A stretch of 64,000 nucleotides of DNA from a bacterium (GTDB taxonomy: Bacteria; Myxococcota_A; Bradymonadia; UBA7976; UBA1532): the NCBI GenBank assembly GCA_030426085.1, contig JAUHYW010000011.1, positions 107,642 through 171,641 on the forward strand, in the 5' to 3' direction. Made by a program: the position numbers and the translations under genes. The notes under the pieces were generated by a model. The model did not search any database and had not been told where the DNA came from. It was given only the letters and a program-made list of their open reading frames with translations. Positions 24,337 to 32,344 of this stretch are shown in pieces. Every line of letters begins with the position of its first letter. Position 1 is the first letter of the stretch.

Positions 24337-25079
24337 GCCTCCGGGCGGCCCTCGGATCGGCGGCGGGCGCCGAGCGCGATGCGCAGCAGCCCGAACGCCG
24401 CGAGCAGCGCCGTCAGCAGCAGCACCGCCGAGATGATCGCGTAGGGCCAGCGGTCGGCGGGGTCGTCGGTGGCGTCGAAGATCCGGATCGGCTGGTCGGA
24501 GCCCACCGAGAACTTCAGCCGCAGGGTGCGGGCGGTGTCGCCGTAGCCCTCGATGGCGTCGGGGTCGAACATGCGCCCGACGGTGTCGATCTCGTAGCCC
24601 ACCAGCCCGTCGTGACGCAGCCGGTAGCCGATGACCGCCCGGTCGGCCGGCAGCACGGCGAACACCCGGTCGCCGAACAGCTTCACGTACAGCTTGCGTC
24701 CGGCGTTCTTCTCGTAGGGGTCTTCGGTGTCCTCCCGGGGGGCGCCGGTGGCCAGGTTGCCCCGGGACTGGCTGACCCCCTGGAGGCGGCACAGGCCGTC
24801 GGTGGGCAGCTCGGGCAACGCGTCGGGGTCCGACTGGCGCAGGTGCGGCCGCTGGCCGATGTCCCCGCACTGCACCGGCTCGGCGAACATGTAGGCGGTG
24901 CGGGGCCAGCTCTCGACGAAGAGGAAGATCGCGACCCCCAGCACCGCCAGCAACAAGAGCGGGTTGCGCATCGTGACCCCCCGGGGCGGGGGCGGCTCAC
25001 CGTCGAGGCCCGCGTCGCCGTCGGCGAGCCACGCGTCGAGGTCGAGTTCGTCACCGGGCTGCGGGGACTGTTGCGCCAT
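24324..25079 (-). CDS. Bitopic/two-helix inner-membrane protein of unknown function
   Basis: 251 residues from MAQQSPQPG (25079); a longer start is possible but adds only a Pro-rich stretch without ribosome site. The N-terminal 45 residues are acidic, then a helix (NPLLLLAVLGVAIFLFVESWP), a periplasmic part of about 130 residues with three Cys, and a C-terminal helix (AIISAVLLLTALLAAFGLL) with a basic end. No family recognised. It is convergent with the HAMP protein gene and overlaps its end by 13 bases. Confidence 0.65.
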   Translation of the reverse strand: MAQQSPQPGDELDLDAWLADGDAGLDGEPPPPRGVTMRNPLLLLAVLGVAIFLFVESWPRTAYMFAEPVQCGDIGQRPHLRQSDPDALPELPTDGLCRLQGVSQSRGNLATGAPREDTEDPYEKNAGRKLYVKLFGDRVFAVLPADRAVIGYRLRHDGLVGYEIDTVGRMFDPDAIEGYGDTARTLRLKFSVGSDQPIRIFDATDDPADRWPYAIISAVLLLTALLAAFGLLRIALGARRRSEGRPEAQPG

Positions 25080-25205
25080 GGAGGGATCCCCCTCGGGTCG
25101 GGGTGGTGGGGCGTCATACCGCCGAATCGAGCCTGAGGACAACCGACGCCCGGGGAAGTTTTGCGCCGCCGGGGCAGGGGCTCGCCGACGGCGCGGGGGA
25201 CGGGC

Positions 25206-25940
25206 TCAGCCCGGCAGGCGGCCGGTCTCTTCCAGCTCGCGCACCGCGACCACGCCCCCGAGCACCGCCACCGGCAGCCCGAAGAGGTTCACGATGGGGA
25301 TCGACATCAGCGCCATGCCGGTCAGCCCGACGCTGATCCCGGTGAACGGCCGCCGGCCCACCGCCCGCAGCTTGCGGCGGAACGCCATCTGCCGCCGGGC
25401 GAGCACCGGGTCGTAGAGGTCGAAGCACAAGAAGAGGGGGGTCCAGACGAAGGTGACGAACGGCGCGGTGATCACCCCCACCACCGGGATGAAGCCCAGC
25501 ACGAAGAAGATCACCGCCCCGACCAGCCCCAGCGCGGTCATGCCCGCCGTCGAGCGCAGGGCGCCGACGACGTCGCTCCAGAAGCCGCCGTCGGAGGGCG
25601 CGCCGCCCAGCAGCGCGTCGGCCTTCTCGGCGAGCGGGCCGCACAGGGGCAGACCCACGAGCATCACCAGCCAGGGGGTGATGATGAGCACCCCGATGGC
25701 CGACACGATCTGCGTCAGCAGCCCGCCGACCCACCACAGGATGTAGAGCAGGGTGTTGTCCGGCGCGTCGGGCCAGATGGCCGCGGTCACGTCGCCGAAG
25801 GCGAACGCGGCCCAGATGCCGACGAACGACAGCAGGCACGCCACCCCCGCCGGCAGCAGCGCCAGCGGGATCAGGCTGCGATGCTCGGCGAGCAGCTTCG
25901 CGCCGCGCACCGCCGAGACCGGGCCGGTCATGATCCCCAT
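25206..25940 (-). CDS. CysZ/EI24-like inner-membrane protein
   Basis: 244 residues; GGGAGG lies about 7 bases ahead of the ATG. The pattern GxxAVRGAKLLAEHRSLIPLALLP, four to six hydrophobic helices and the central LGFIPVVGVITAPFVTF plus FDLYDPVLARR fit the EI24 domain shared by the sulfate transporter CysZ and etoposide-induced protein 2.4. In CysZ the protein carries sulfate inward; whether this one does is unknown. No cys genes are nearby. It follows the XRE gene in the same direction. Confidence 0.72.
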   Translation of the reverse strand: MGIMTGPVSAVRGAKLLAEHRSLIPLALLPAGVACLLSFVGIWAAFAFGDVTAAIWPDAPDNTLLYILWWVGGLLTQIVSAIGVLIITPWLVMLVGLPLCGPLAEKADALLGGAPSDGGFWSDVVGALRSTAGMTALGLVGAVIFFVLGFIPVVGVITAPFVTFVWTPLFLCFDLYDPVLARRQMAFRRKLRAVGRRPFTGISVGLTGMALMSIPIVNLFGLPVAVLGGVVAVRELEETGRLPG

Positions 25941-26012
25941 GAGACCTCCCCACGCGGTGGAGTGCGGAGGGCGGGCCTCCGCCGTGCGCCGGGCGCGCCG
26001 AATGGCGCCCGG

Positions 26013-26531
26013 TCAGGCGAAGATGTACCGGATGTTGAGGATGAGCGACAGGTACTGCTGCTTGCGGGTCGACCGCCCGGCGAAGCGCACCGTGGCGACG
26101 AGCGCGATCTCGTCCTCGGTGATGCCCATGCGCTCGCACAGCGCCTCGTCCTCGACGAGCGCCTGCAAGCCGTCGGGCATCTCGTCGTTGTGCACCTCGT
26201 TCTGGTCGTTGACGTCGAGGAACTCCCGGATCTGGGGGTTCGCCGCGAGGTACATCTCGCCCCGGTCGAGGCCGATGGCGTCGGCCACCTTGCGCACCGT
26301 GCGGTCGCTGGGGCGGCGCTCGCCCTTCTCGAGGTAGACGATGTAGTTGGGCTGCACCCCGATCTCACGGGCGAGCTGGCTCTGGGTCATGCGCAGCTCT
26401 TTGCGACGGCGGAACAGGATCTGACCGAACGTCTCGAATTGGGTGATCGCCCGGCCGGGCGAGACCGGGTGCGACATCTGCCGGCGACGGGTGCGCGGGC
26501 TGCGGGGGGGCCGGGGGCTCTCGGCGGGCAT
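26013..26531 (-). CDS. XRE-family transcriptional regulator
   Basis: 172 residues, starting at the ATG with AGGAG 8 bases upstream. A basic, Pro-rich N-terminus (PRPPRSPRTRRR) leads to a Cro/CI-type helix-turn-helix (residues about 40-100; LRMTQSQLAREIGVQPNYIV with YLEKGERRPSDRTV). The C-terminal 75 residues (LALVEDEALCERMGITEDEI-like region ending in LNIRYIF) may bind a ligand or partner. It is divergent from the lipoprotein gene across a strikingly AT-rich segment, a likely site of autoregulation. It is not linked to phage genes. Confidence 0.85.
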   Translation of the reverse strand: MPAESPRPPRSPRTRRRQMSHPVSPGRAITQFETFGQILFRRRKELRMTQSQLAREIGVQPNYIVYLEKGERRPSDRTVRKVADAIGLDRGEMYLAANPQIREFLDVNDQNEVHNDEMPDGLQALVEDEALCERMGITEDEIALVATVRFAGRSTRKQQYLSLILNIRYIFA

Positions 26532-26770
26532 GACACTCTCCTGATCCGGGGGTTCTCCGGGCCACCGTGACGCGGTCATCGATAGACCGGAGATATGCAA
26601 GTAACAGATGGTTATAGAGGCAAGCTACGGGGAGTTGAACTTACGAAGAGACGCTGATATCCCTCTCCGTCCCGTGTTTTCCGGATGGCGCCCGGTCGAG
26701 CGCGGGCCGGGTCGCGCCCGAGGGGCATCTCCCCCTGACACGATCGCCGTCCGGCGCTATGCTCCGCCGC
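26532..26770. promoter_or_regulatory. AT-rich divergent regulatory region; promoter of a leaderless mRNA
   Basis: About 26575-26690 is much richer in A+T than anything near it and includes TAAC-AGATG-GTTA (26602-26614), a possible operator. Toward the right end, CTGACA (26735-26740), exactly 17 bases, and TATGCT (26758-26763) form a strong sigma70-like promoter; transcription should begin within a base or two of the ATG at 26771. Confidence 0.6.
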
Positions 26771-28021
26771 ATGCAGATCACCTCGCCTCCGCCGCTCATC
26801 GCCCTCGCCCTGCTCGCCCTGCTCGCCGGCTGCGACGGCGAGGCGCCGTTCGAGACCCGGTGCGACGAGTTGAACGCCTGCGCCTGCCCCGCCCCGCCGT
26901 GCACCGCCGCCACGCCCACGCTCACCGCGCCCGAGGTGGTGGTGCCCTCCGAGGCCATGCCGGCCCGGGTCGAGTCGCAGGCGGCGCACAACAACCTCGA
27001 CATCGTCCTGCACGACGGGCGGCTGTTCTTCGCGTTCCGCACCGCGCCCAGCCACTTCGCCAGCCCCGACACCCGGCTGTACATCGTCAGCACCACCGAC
27101 CACGTCGAGTGGCGCTTCGAGGGCGAGCTGTACGAGGACCGGGACCTGCGCGAGCCCCGCTTCCTCTCCATCGGCGGCCAGCTCATGCTGTTCTACGCCC
27201 GCCTGGGCCAGAGCAGCCTCGACTTCGAACCCGGCGGCGCGGCGATGGTGCGCTACAACGGGCCCGGCGACTGGTCCGAGCCGCTCGACACCTTCCCCGA
27301 GGGCTTCATCCCCTGGCGGCTCGAGCGCCGGGGCGCCGAGGCGTGGCTCATCGGCTACACCGGCGGCGAGGACATCTACAGCCGCGACGAGAGCGACCTG
27401 GCGGTCTCGTGGTACCGCTCGACCGACGGCATCGCCTGGGTGCCGGCGGTGGACGACGGCGGGGTCGTACTGCGGGGCGGCATCTCGGAGACCGACGTGG
27501 CCTTCACCGCCGACGGGGGCATCGTCGCCGTCGGGCGCAACGAGGCGGGGGACGTGGTCGACGGCCAGATGCGGTTCGGCAGCCGTATCTGCCGGGCCGA
27601 GGCCGACGCGCTCGGCGAGTGGACCTGCCGCGACGACCCCCGCAAGTACGACTCCCCGCTGGTCTTCCGCCACGGCGAGACGATCTACCTCGTCGGCCGG
27701 CGCAACGTGACCGACGACGGCCACTACGACCTCGGCGGCGAGGGCTCGCTGGACCAGCGCCGGCTGCGCTATCTGGCCGACTACTGGATCCGGCCCAAGC
27801 GGTGCGCCCTGTGGACGGTCGACCGGGACACGCTGACCGTCGAGCACGCCCTCGATCTGCCCTCGGCCGGCGACACCTGCTTCGCCAGCGTGGTGCAGCT
27901 CGACGCCCACCAGTACCTGCTCTACGACTACAGCTCGCCGCTCGACGACCCCGACATCGCCTGGGTCGACGCCCAGCGCGGCGAGACCCGCATCCACCGC
28001 ATGACCCTGGTGCTGCCCTGA
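26771..28021 (+). CDS. Lipoprotein with a predicted beta-propeller/glycosidase-like body
   Basis: 416 residues. The start at 26771 is preferred over an in-frame ATG at 26759 because the latter lies within the -10 box. The signal ends in LLALLAGC (lipobox). The mature chain repeats short blocks with F/W and aspartate turns (LHDGRLFFAFRTAP, RLYIVSTTDHVEWRFEG, GGQLMLFYARLGQ, SWYRSTDGIAWVPAV), which resemble the blades of sialidase- or arabinanase-type propellers. No catalytic set could be fixed. It is probably on the outer membrane or in the periplasm. Its stop overlaps the next start (TGATG). Confidence 0.72.
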   Translation: MQITSPPPLIALALLALLAGCDGEAPFETRCDELNACACPAPPCTAATPTLTAPEVVVPSEAMPARVESQAAHNNLDIVLHDGRLFFAFRTAPSHFASPDTRLYIVSTTDHVEWRFEGELYEDRDLREPRFLSIGGQLMLFYARLGQSSLDFEPGGAAMVRYNGPGDWSEPLDTFPEGFIPWRLERRGAEAWLIGYTGGEDIYSRDESDLAVSWYRSTDGIAWVPAVDDGGVVLRGGISETDVAFTADGGIVAVGRNEAGDVVDGQMRFGSRICRAEADALGEWTCRDDPRKYDSPLVFRHGETIYLVGRRNVTDDGHYDLGGEGSLDQRRLRYLADYWIRPKRCALWTVDRDTLTVEHALDLPSAGDTCFASVVQLDAHQYLLYDYSSPLDDPDIAWVDAQRGETRIHRMTLVLP

Positions 28022-28851
28022 TGGCCCGACTGCTGCCCGTCGCCGCCCTCGTCGCCGTCGCCGTCGGCGCGCCGTTCGTGATGCGCTGGGGCTGGATCCC
28101 GTGCGCGGTTGGGCTGGTGCTGGGCGTCGCCGCGCTGTTCACCGTGCCCGCCGGGCGCAAGGCCGAGCGCGTCGCGAGCTGGGCCGCCGCGATCGGGGCC
28201 GGGCTCGCGCTGGGCATCGCCTTCACGGTGCAGGTCGCCGCCCCCAACATCGTGGTCGCCGGGCAGAAGGCCGCCGGGCGGCAGGCGGTGGCCACCCTGC
28301 GCACGCTGCTGTGGGCCCAGGATCAGAGCGTCGAGGCCCACGGCCGGGCGGCGCTCGTCGGCGAGCTGTCGGCGGCCCGGGGCTTCGGCGCGGGCCACCC
28401 GCTCGACGTGCCGCTGCTGCGCGACCCGTTCCGCCGGCTGAAGCCGGGGGCCCGGGGGGGCGTGGTCGACTTCGGCGGCTACACCTACCAGATGTGGGTC
28501 TTCGGCCCCGACGGGGCCCGCTTCACCGACGCGGCGCCCGGCGGGCCGCCGACCGCGGTGCCCGCCGGCGCGGTGGACTGGCTGGCCTACGCCTGGCCCA
28601 CCGACCCCGGCACCACCGGCTACCGGGCGTTCTGCATCAACCGCTACGAGGACATCCTCGAGGCGGCCGACGGCGCGCGCTACGCCGGGGCCGAGCGCCC
28701 GCCGCCGTGGGACGCCTGCGTCACCGGCGCCGGGCCGACCGCCCGGCTCGGCGAGGGCGAGGGCCGCGACGGCGGCATCTGGAAGCGCTGGCGGGGCAAG
28801 GAGACCCGCCGGGGCCGGGCCAGCGAAGAGGGGTCGGCCGGCGGCGAGTAA
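28021..28851 (+). CDS. Membrane-anchored protein with pilin-like extracytoplasmic part
   Basis: 276 residues, ATG overlapping the stop of the lipoprotein gene. Three hydrophobic helices lie in residues 1-80; then QKAAGRQAVATLRTLLWAQDQ and later GGYTYQMWVFGPDG and TTGYRAFCINRYEDI. The order of these pieces (A-rich helix with ATLRTL, then a GYxY strand and a late GYRAFC) recalls the globular part of type IV pilin-like proteins, but the N-terminus is not a prepilin signal. Function unknown. The C-terminal 40 residues are charged. It is convergent with the anion transporter gene, only 5 bases away. Confidence 0.65.
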   Translation: MARLLPVAALVAVAVGAPFVMRWGWIPCAVGLVLGVAALFTVPAGRKAERVASWAAAIGAGLALGIAFTVQVAAPNIVVAGQKAAGRQAVATLRTLLWAQDQSVEAHGRAALVGELSAARGFGAGHPLDVPLLRDPFRRLKPGARGGVVDFGGYTYQMWVFGPDGARFTDAAPGGPPTAVPAGAVDWLAYAWPTDPGTTGYRAFCINRYEDILEAADGARYAGAERPPPWDACVTGAGPTARLGEGEGRDGGIWKRWRGKETRRGRASEEGSAGGE

Positions 28852-28856
28852 CCCGC

Positions 28857-30353
28857 TCACCCGAGGACCCACGCCCCCCAGGTCAGCATCCAGGCGGTGA
28901 TCACCAGCCCGCTGCCCAGGTTGATCCACAGCCCGGCCCGGGCCATGTCGGGCATCGTCAGCAGCTCCGACCCGTAGACGATCGCGTTGGGCGGGGTCGC
29001 CACCGGCAGCATGAAGGCGCACGAGGCGGCGAGGGTCGCCGGGATGAGCAGCAGCGCCGGGTCGAGCCCCATCGCCAGCGCCAGCCCGCCCATCACCGGC
29101 AGCAGCACCGTCGCGGTCGCGGTGTTCGAGGTCACCTCGGTGAGGAAGGTCATGAACAGCACCACCGCCAGGATGACCAGCGGCAGGGGCCAGCCGGTGA
29201 TCAGCTCGGCCATGCGGGCCCCGAGCCACACCGACAGCCCGGTCTCGGCGAAGCCCGCCGCCAGGGCGAAGCCGCCGCCGAACAGCAACAGGATGTGCCA
29301 CGGGGTGCGCTGGGCGGTCTGCCAGTTCATCAGCCGGGCGCGCCCCGGCCGGGCGTCGCCCTCGCCCCGGGTCACCGGCGTCGGCAGCACGAAGAGCGCC
29401 GCCGCCACGGCGATGGCGATGGTGGTGTCGGTGATGGCGCCCTTCTCGAAGCCCAGCCCGGCCACGATCCACCGCCGGGAGACCCAGGCGGCGACCGCCA
29501 GGGCGAAGATGACCCCGATGCGCTTCTCGGCCGGCGACCACGGCCCCAGCCGCTGGGCGAGCGCCGCCCGCGCCGGGTGATCGTCGGGCAGCTCGCGGCG
29601 CTCGACGGGGAACGCGATCCGGGTCAGATACAGCCAGATGAGCCCCATCAGCAGCAGCGAGAGCGGGGCGGCGAAGAGCATCCAGTCGCCGAAGGCCACG
29701 TCGACCCCGAAGGTCTGGCCGATGCCCCGGAAGACGCCGTTGGGCGCGGTGCCGAGGTAGGTGGCCATGCCGCCCACGCTCGCCGCGTACGCCAGCCCCA
29801 GCATCAGCGCCTTGCCGAACGGCCCCCCGTGGGGCGCCCCGGGCTCGATGGCCCGGGCCACCGCGAGGGCCACCGGCAGCAGCATCAGCGTCGTCGAGGT
29901 GTTGAGCAGCCACATCGACAAGAGCCCCGAGGCGGCCATGAAGCCGAGCACCAGCCGATCGGCCCGGGTGCCGGCGACCCGCACCAGGAACAGCGCGATG
30001 CGCCGGTGCAGGTTCCACCGCTCGATGGCGAAGGCGAGCTGGAAGCCGCCGAAGAACAGCCACACCAGGTCGTGGCCGTATTGGGGGGCGACGACCTTCG
30101 CCGGGGCCACCTGGGCCAGCGGGAAGAGCACGAGCGGCAGCAGGGCGACGATGGCGATGGGCACCGCCTCGGTCATCCACCACGTGGCCATCAGGGTGGT
30201 GATCGCCGCCAGCCGGTGGGCCGGATCGGAGAGCCCCTCGGCGGCGGGCAGGGCCCAGACCCCGGCGGCGAGCAGCAGCCCCAGCCAGAAGCCGACCCGG
30301 GCGGTTCGGGGCCGCTGCTCGGCGACCGGCGGCACGTAGGCGCTCACGCTCAT
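28857..30353 (-). CDS. SLC13/DASS-family sodium-coupled anion transporter
   Basis: 498 residues. GGAGG precedes the ATG. About 11 hydrophobic helices and two inverted repeats, each with the SNT-type tip that binds Na+ and substrate: LLNTSTTLMLLP (first) and TEVTSNTATATVLLP (second). HWWMTEAVPIAI-like WWMTEAVPIAIVALLP is the family opening. Members import dicarboxylates, citrate or sulfate with Na+. The substrate is not predictable here. It is divergent from the HDOD-like gene. Confidence 0.92.
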   Translation of the reverse strand: MSVSAYVPPVAEQRPRTARVGFWLGLLLAAGVWALPAAEGLSDPAHRLAAITTLMATWWMTEAVPIAIVALLPLVLFPLAQVAPAKVVAPQYGHDLVWLFFGGFQLAFAIERWNLHRRIALFLVRVAGTRADRLVLGFMAASGLLSMWLLNTSTTLMLLPVALAVARAIEPGAPHGGPFGKALMLGLAYAASVGGMATYLGTAPNGVFRGIGQTFGVDVAFGDWMLFAAPLSLLLMGLIWLYLTRIAFPVERRELPDDHPARAALAQRLGPWSPAEKRIGVIFALAVAAWVSRRWIVAGLGFEKGAITDTTIAIAVAAALFVLPTPVTRGEGDARPGRARLMNWQTAQRTPWHILLLFGGGFALAAGFAETGLSVWLGARMAELITGWPLPLVILAVVLFMTFLTEVTSNTATATVLLPVMGGLALAMGLDPALLLIPATLAASCAFMLPVATPPNAIVYGSELLTMPDMARAGLWINLGSGLVITAWMLTWGAWVLG

Positions 30354-30590
30354 CGGCGACCTCCGGGCGGTGGGTCATCGGCGTGCCACACCCCCGTCAC
30401 CGACGCAACCGGCCCGGCGCCGACGCCCGGCCGGATAACCCCGGGAGAGGAAAATTACGGCCGGGGCTCAAGTCATCGGATATTCGGCCGATGCATGGAG
30501 TGTGGCCGATGGGAGCGACATCCCGGGCGCCGCCGGGGGCCAGGGTCGGCCCCCGCTTCGATCGAGACAACTCATGGATGGGGTCGTGCG
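30354..30590. promoter_or_regulatory. Divergent intergenic region with inverted repeat
   Basis: 237 bases between the transporter and HDOD-like genes. CATCGG (30474-30479) and CCGATG (30488-30493) form an inverted repeat around an AT-rich centre; GAAAATTA near 30450 is the most AT-rich spot. A regulator site is possible. Confidence 0.3.
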
Positions 30591-30950
30591 ATGATGCTGG
30601 CGACGACGGATGACGTGTTCTTCATCGGGCGGCGGGTGCTGGGGCTGCTCCGGGACCCGCGCTCCGACGCCCGGCGCCTCGCCCGCCTCGTCGACTACGT
30701 GCCCGCCCTGGCCGCCGCGGTGACCCGCCGGGCGGAGTTCCTGCTCTCCGGAAAGCGCCGGGTGAGCGACACCGTGCACGCCATCACCCTCATCGGGTTC
30801 GATCGGCTCGAGCGCACCGTGCGGGCCTTCCTGCGCTCGGAGTACGCCCGGCTGCGGGCCGCCGAGGAGAAGGCCGAGGCCGCCGGCGAGCCGGTCGATC
30901 GCCCCACCCGGCGCATGCTGCGGGCCGAGGTCCGCTACGCCGCGATGTGA
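30591..30950 (+). CDS. Small HDOD-like protein
   Basis: 119 residues. The segment AVTRRAEFLLSGKRRVSDTVHAITLIGFDRLERTVRAFL matches the core of HDOD domains (in which a helix with NSA.. .R.V.S... AI.LLG is usual), including the RRVSDTVHAI turn, but the protein covers only that half-domain. HDOD proteins act in signalling and cell-cycle or predation control in this phylum. No His/Asp phosphohydrolase pair is present, as usual for the family. Ribosome site is weak; two adjacent ATG codons (30591, 30594) are both possible. Confidence 0.65.
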   Translation: MMLATTDDVFFIGRRVLGLLRDPRSDARRLARLVDYVPALAAAVTRRAEFLLSGKRRVSDTVHAITLIGFDRLERTVRAFLRSEYARLRAAEEKAEAAGEPVDRPTRRMLRAEVRYAAM

Positions 30951-31223
30951 GGCCGCCGGCCACCCGGCCATATATTCTCCCCACGTATCATCGCCTGCCT
31001 GCTCCACGCCTGCCCGGCACCTGCCGTCCCTCGCCCGCCTGGCCGACTGGCCGCCTCTCGACTGCCTGCCCACTCGGCCGCCCGCGATACGCGCGCCCGC
31101 GCGACCCGCCGCAGAAAAAATTCGGGACCCGCTGAATGCATCGGGGGAGGGGTCGTCGACCGCCGCGAACCCCGAACATGATGCCATGAGCCCCCAAGGG
31201 GCCGAATTCACAGGAGAATCCCG
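30951..31223. promoter_or_regulatory. Intergenic region ahead of the PEGA-like gene
   Basis: 273 bases. TATATT (30971-30976) and TATCAT (30986-30991) are candidate -10 boxes; an A6 run lies at 31115-31120. A long leader would result. The ribosome site AGGAGA is at about 31212-31217. Confidence 0.35.
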
Positions 31224-32276
31224 ATGAACGCCACCCGCATCCCCCGCCTGCCCCTCGCCTTCTCCACCCTCGCCGTCGCCCTGCTCGCCGCCGGCGTCGC
31301 CCAGGCCCGCGACAGCCTCGATGGTCGCATCAGAGTCGTCAACGAACGCATGGCGCCGATCCAGGTCTCGATCGACGGGGATCGGCTCACCCGGCTCGGC
31401 CCCGGGGAGCGCCGGGTCTTCCGCGAGGTGCCCAACGGCGTGCGCCTCGTCCGGGTGCACGGGCCCCGGGGCCGGCACCAGGACACCAGCCGGGTCGCGG
31501 TGCCCATCGAGGGCGTGGCCGTGCACCGGGTCGAGGCCCGCTTCGGTCAGGCCACCATCGTCAACGACAGCGGCGTGCGCATGCGGCTGGTGCTCGACGG
31601 CCGGTCGATGGGCGTCGCCGCCCCCGGGCAGAAGATGGAGAGCTGGCCGCTCGCCCCCGGGGCCTACACCCTTGAGGCCCGCCCGGCCGATCGGGCCCAC
31701 CGCGACGGCCCGGCCCTGACCCGGCGCATCAACGTGCGCCGGGGTCAGCAGGCCCGCTACGAGGTCGGCGCGTGGTACAGCCGGCTCGAGGTCCGCAACC
31801 CGTTCCCCTTCGCCGCCAACCTCTTCGTCGACGGCCAGCGCATCGACCGGGTCCGCCCCGGCGCCACGCTGGTGGTCGCCCGCCAGGTGCCCGGCGCCCA
31901 CCGGGTGGTCTTCAAGCGTCAGGGCCGGGTGCTCGCCGCCGATACGCTGCGGGTGGCCCCGGGTCGGGTCGCGGTGTGGCGCCCGGTGGACGTCAACCGG
32001 GGTGACCTGCGGGTGAGCAACCGCACCCGGCACCCGGTGAAGGTGCTCGTCGACGGCCGGGAGCGAGGCCGCCTCGGCGCCGGCCAGAGCCGGGTGTTCA
32101 CCGACCTCGACGCCGGCATGCACCTCGTCACCCTGACCCGCGGCGGGCGCACCGTCGACCAGCAGCGCGTCCGGGTCGCGGCCCACGGCGTCGCCGAGAT
32201 GGTCGCCCGCCCGGCGCCGCCCCGGCGCACCCCCCGCCGGCGGGATGGCCAGCCGGCGCCGCTCGCCCGCCGCTGA
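31224..32276 (+). CDS. Secreted protein with four PEGA-like repeats
   Basis: 350 residues; signal peptide cleaved after GVAQA (about residue 28). Four units of roughly 75 residues repeat the plan 'V.N.....V.VDG..... L.PG....... PG.H.V.V', starting near RIRVVNERMAPIQVSIDGD, ATIVNDSGVRMRLVLDGR, SRLEVRNPFPFAANLFVDGQ and DLRVSNRTRHPVKVLVDGR. This is the surface-layer PEGA type of beta fold. The C-terminus is Pro/Arg-rich. No catalytic residues; a periplasmic or outer-membrane structural role is likely. It is convergent with the TIR-S1 gene, with a strong terminator between. Confidence 0.8.
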   Translation: MNATRIPRLPLAFSTLAVALLAAGVAQARDSLDGRIRVVNERMAPIQVSIDGDRLTRLGPGERRVFREVPNGVRLVRVHGPRGRHQDTSRVAVPIEGVAVHRVEARFGQATIVNDSGVRMRLVLDGRSMGVAAPGQKMESWPLAPGAYTLEARPADRAHRDGPALTRRINVRRGQQARYEVGAWYSRLEVRNPFPFAANLFVDGQRIDRVRPGATLVVARQVPGAHRVVFKRQGRVLAADTLRVAPGRVAVWRPVDVNRGDLRVSNRTRHPVKVLVDGRERGRLGAGQSRVFTDLDAGMHLVTLTRGGRTVDQQRVRVAAHGVAEMVARPAPPRRTPRRRDGQPAPLARR

Positions 32277-32294
32277 GCCCGGCCCGGTCCGCTT

Positions 32295-32320
32295 CGAGCG
32301 CCTCCTTCGGGGGGCGCTCG
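32295..32320. terminator. Bidirectional terminator with UUCG tetraloop
   Basis: An 11-bp stem (CGAGCGCCTCC against GGGGGCGCTCG, with a single G-T wobble) is closed by a TTCG tetraloop. It lies between the convergent PEGA-like gene and the TIR-S1 operon and can serve both. The T tract is short. Confidence 0.75.
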
Positions 32321-32344
32321 TCGTTTCGAAGCGCGCTCGGACGA

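Noticed and set aside
26013..26531. XRE gene as a prophage repressor
   Set aside because: No integrase, structural phage gene or attachment repeat lies nearby.
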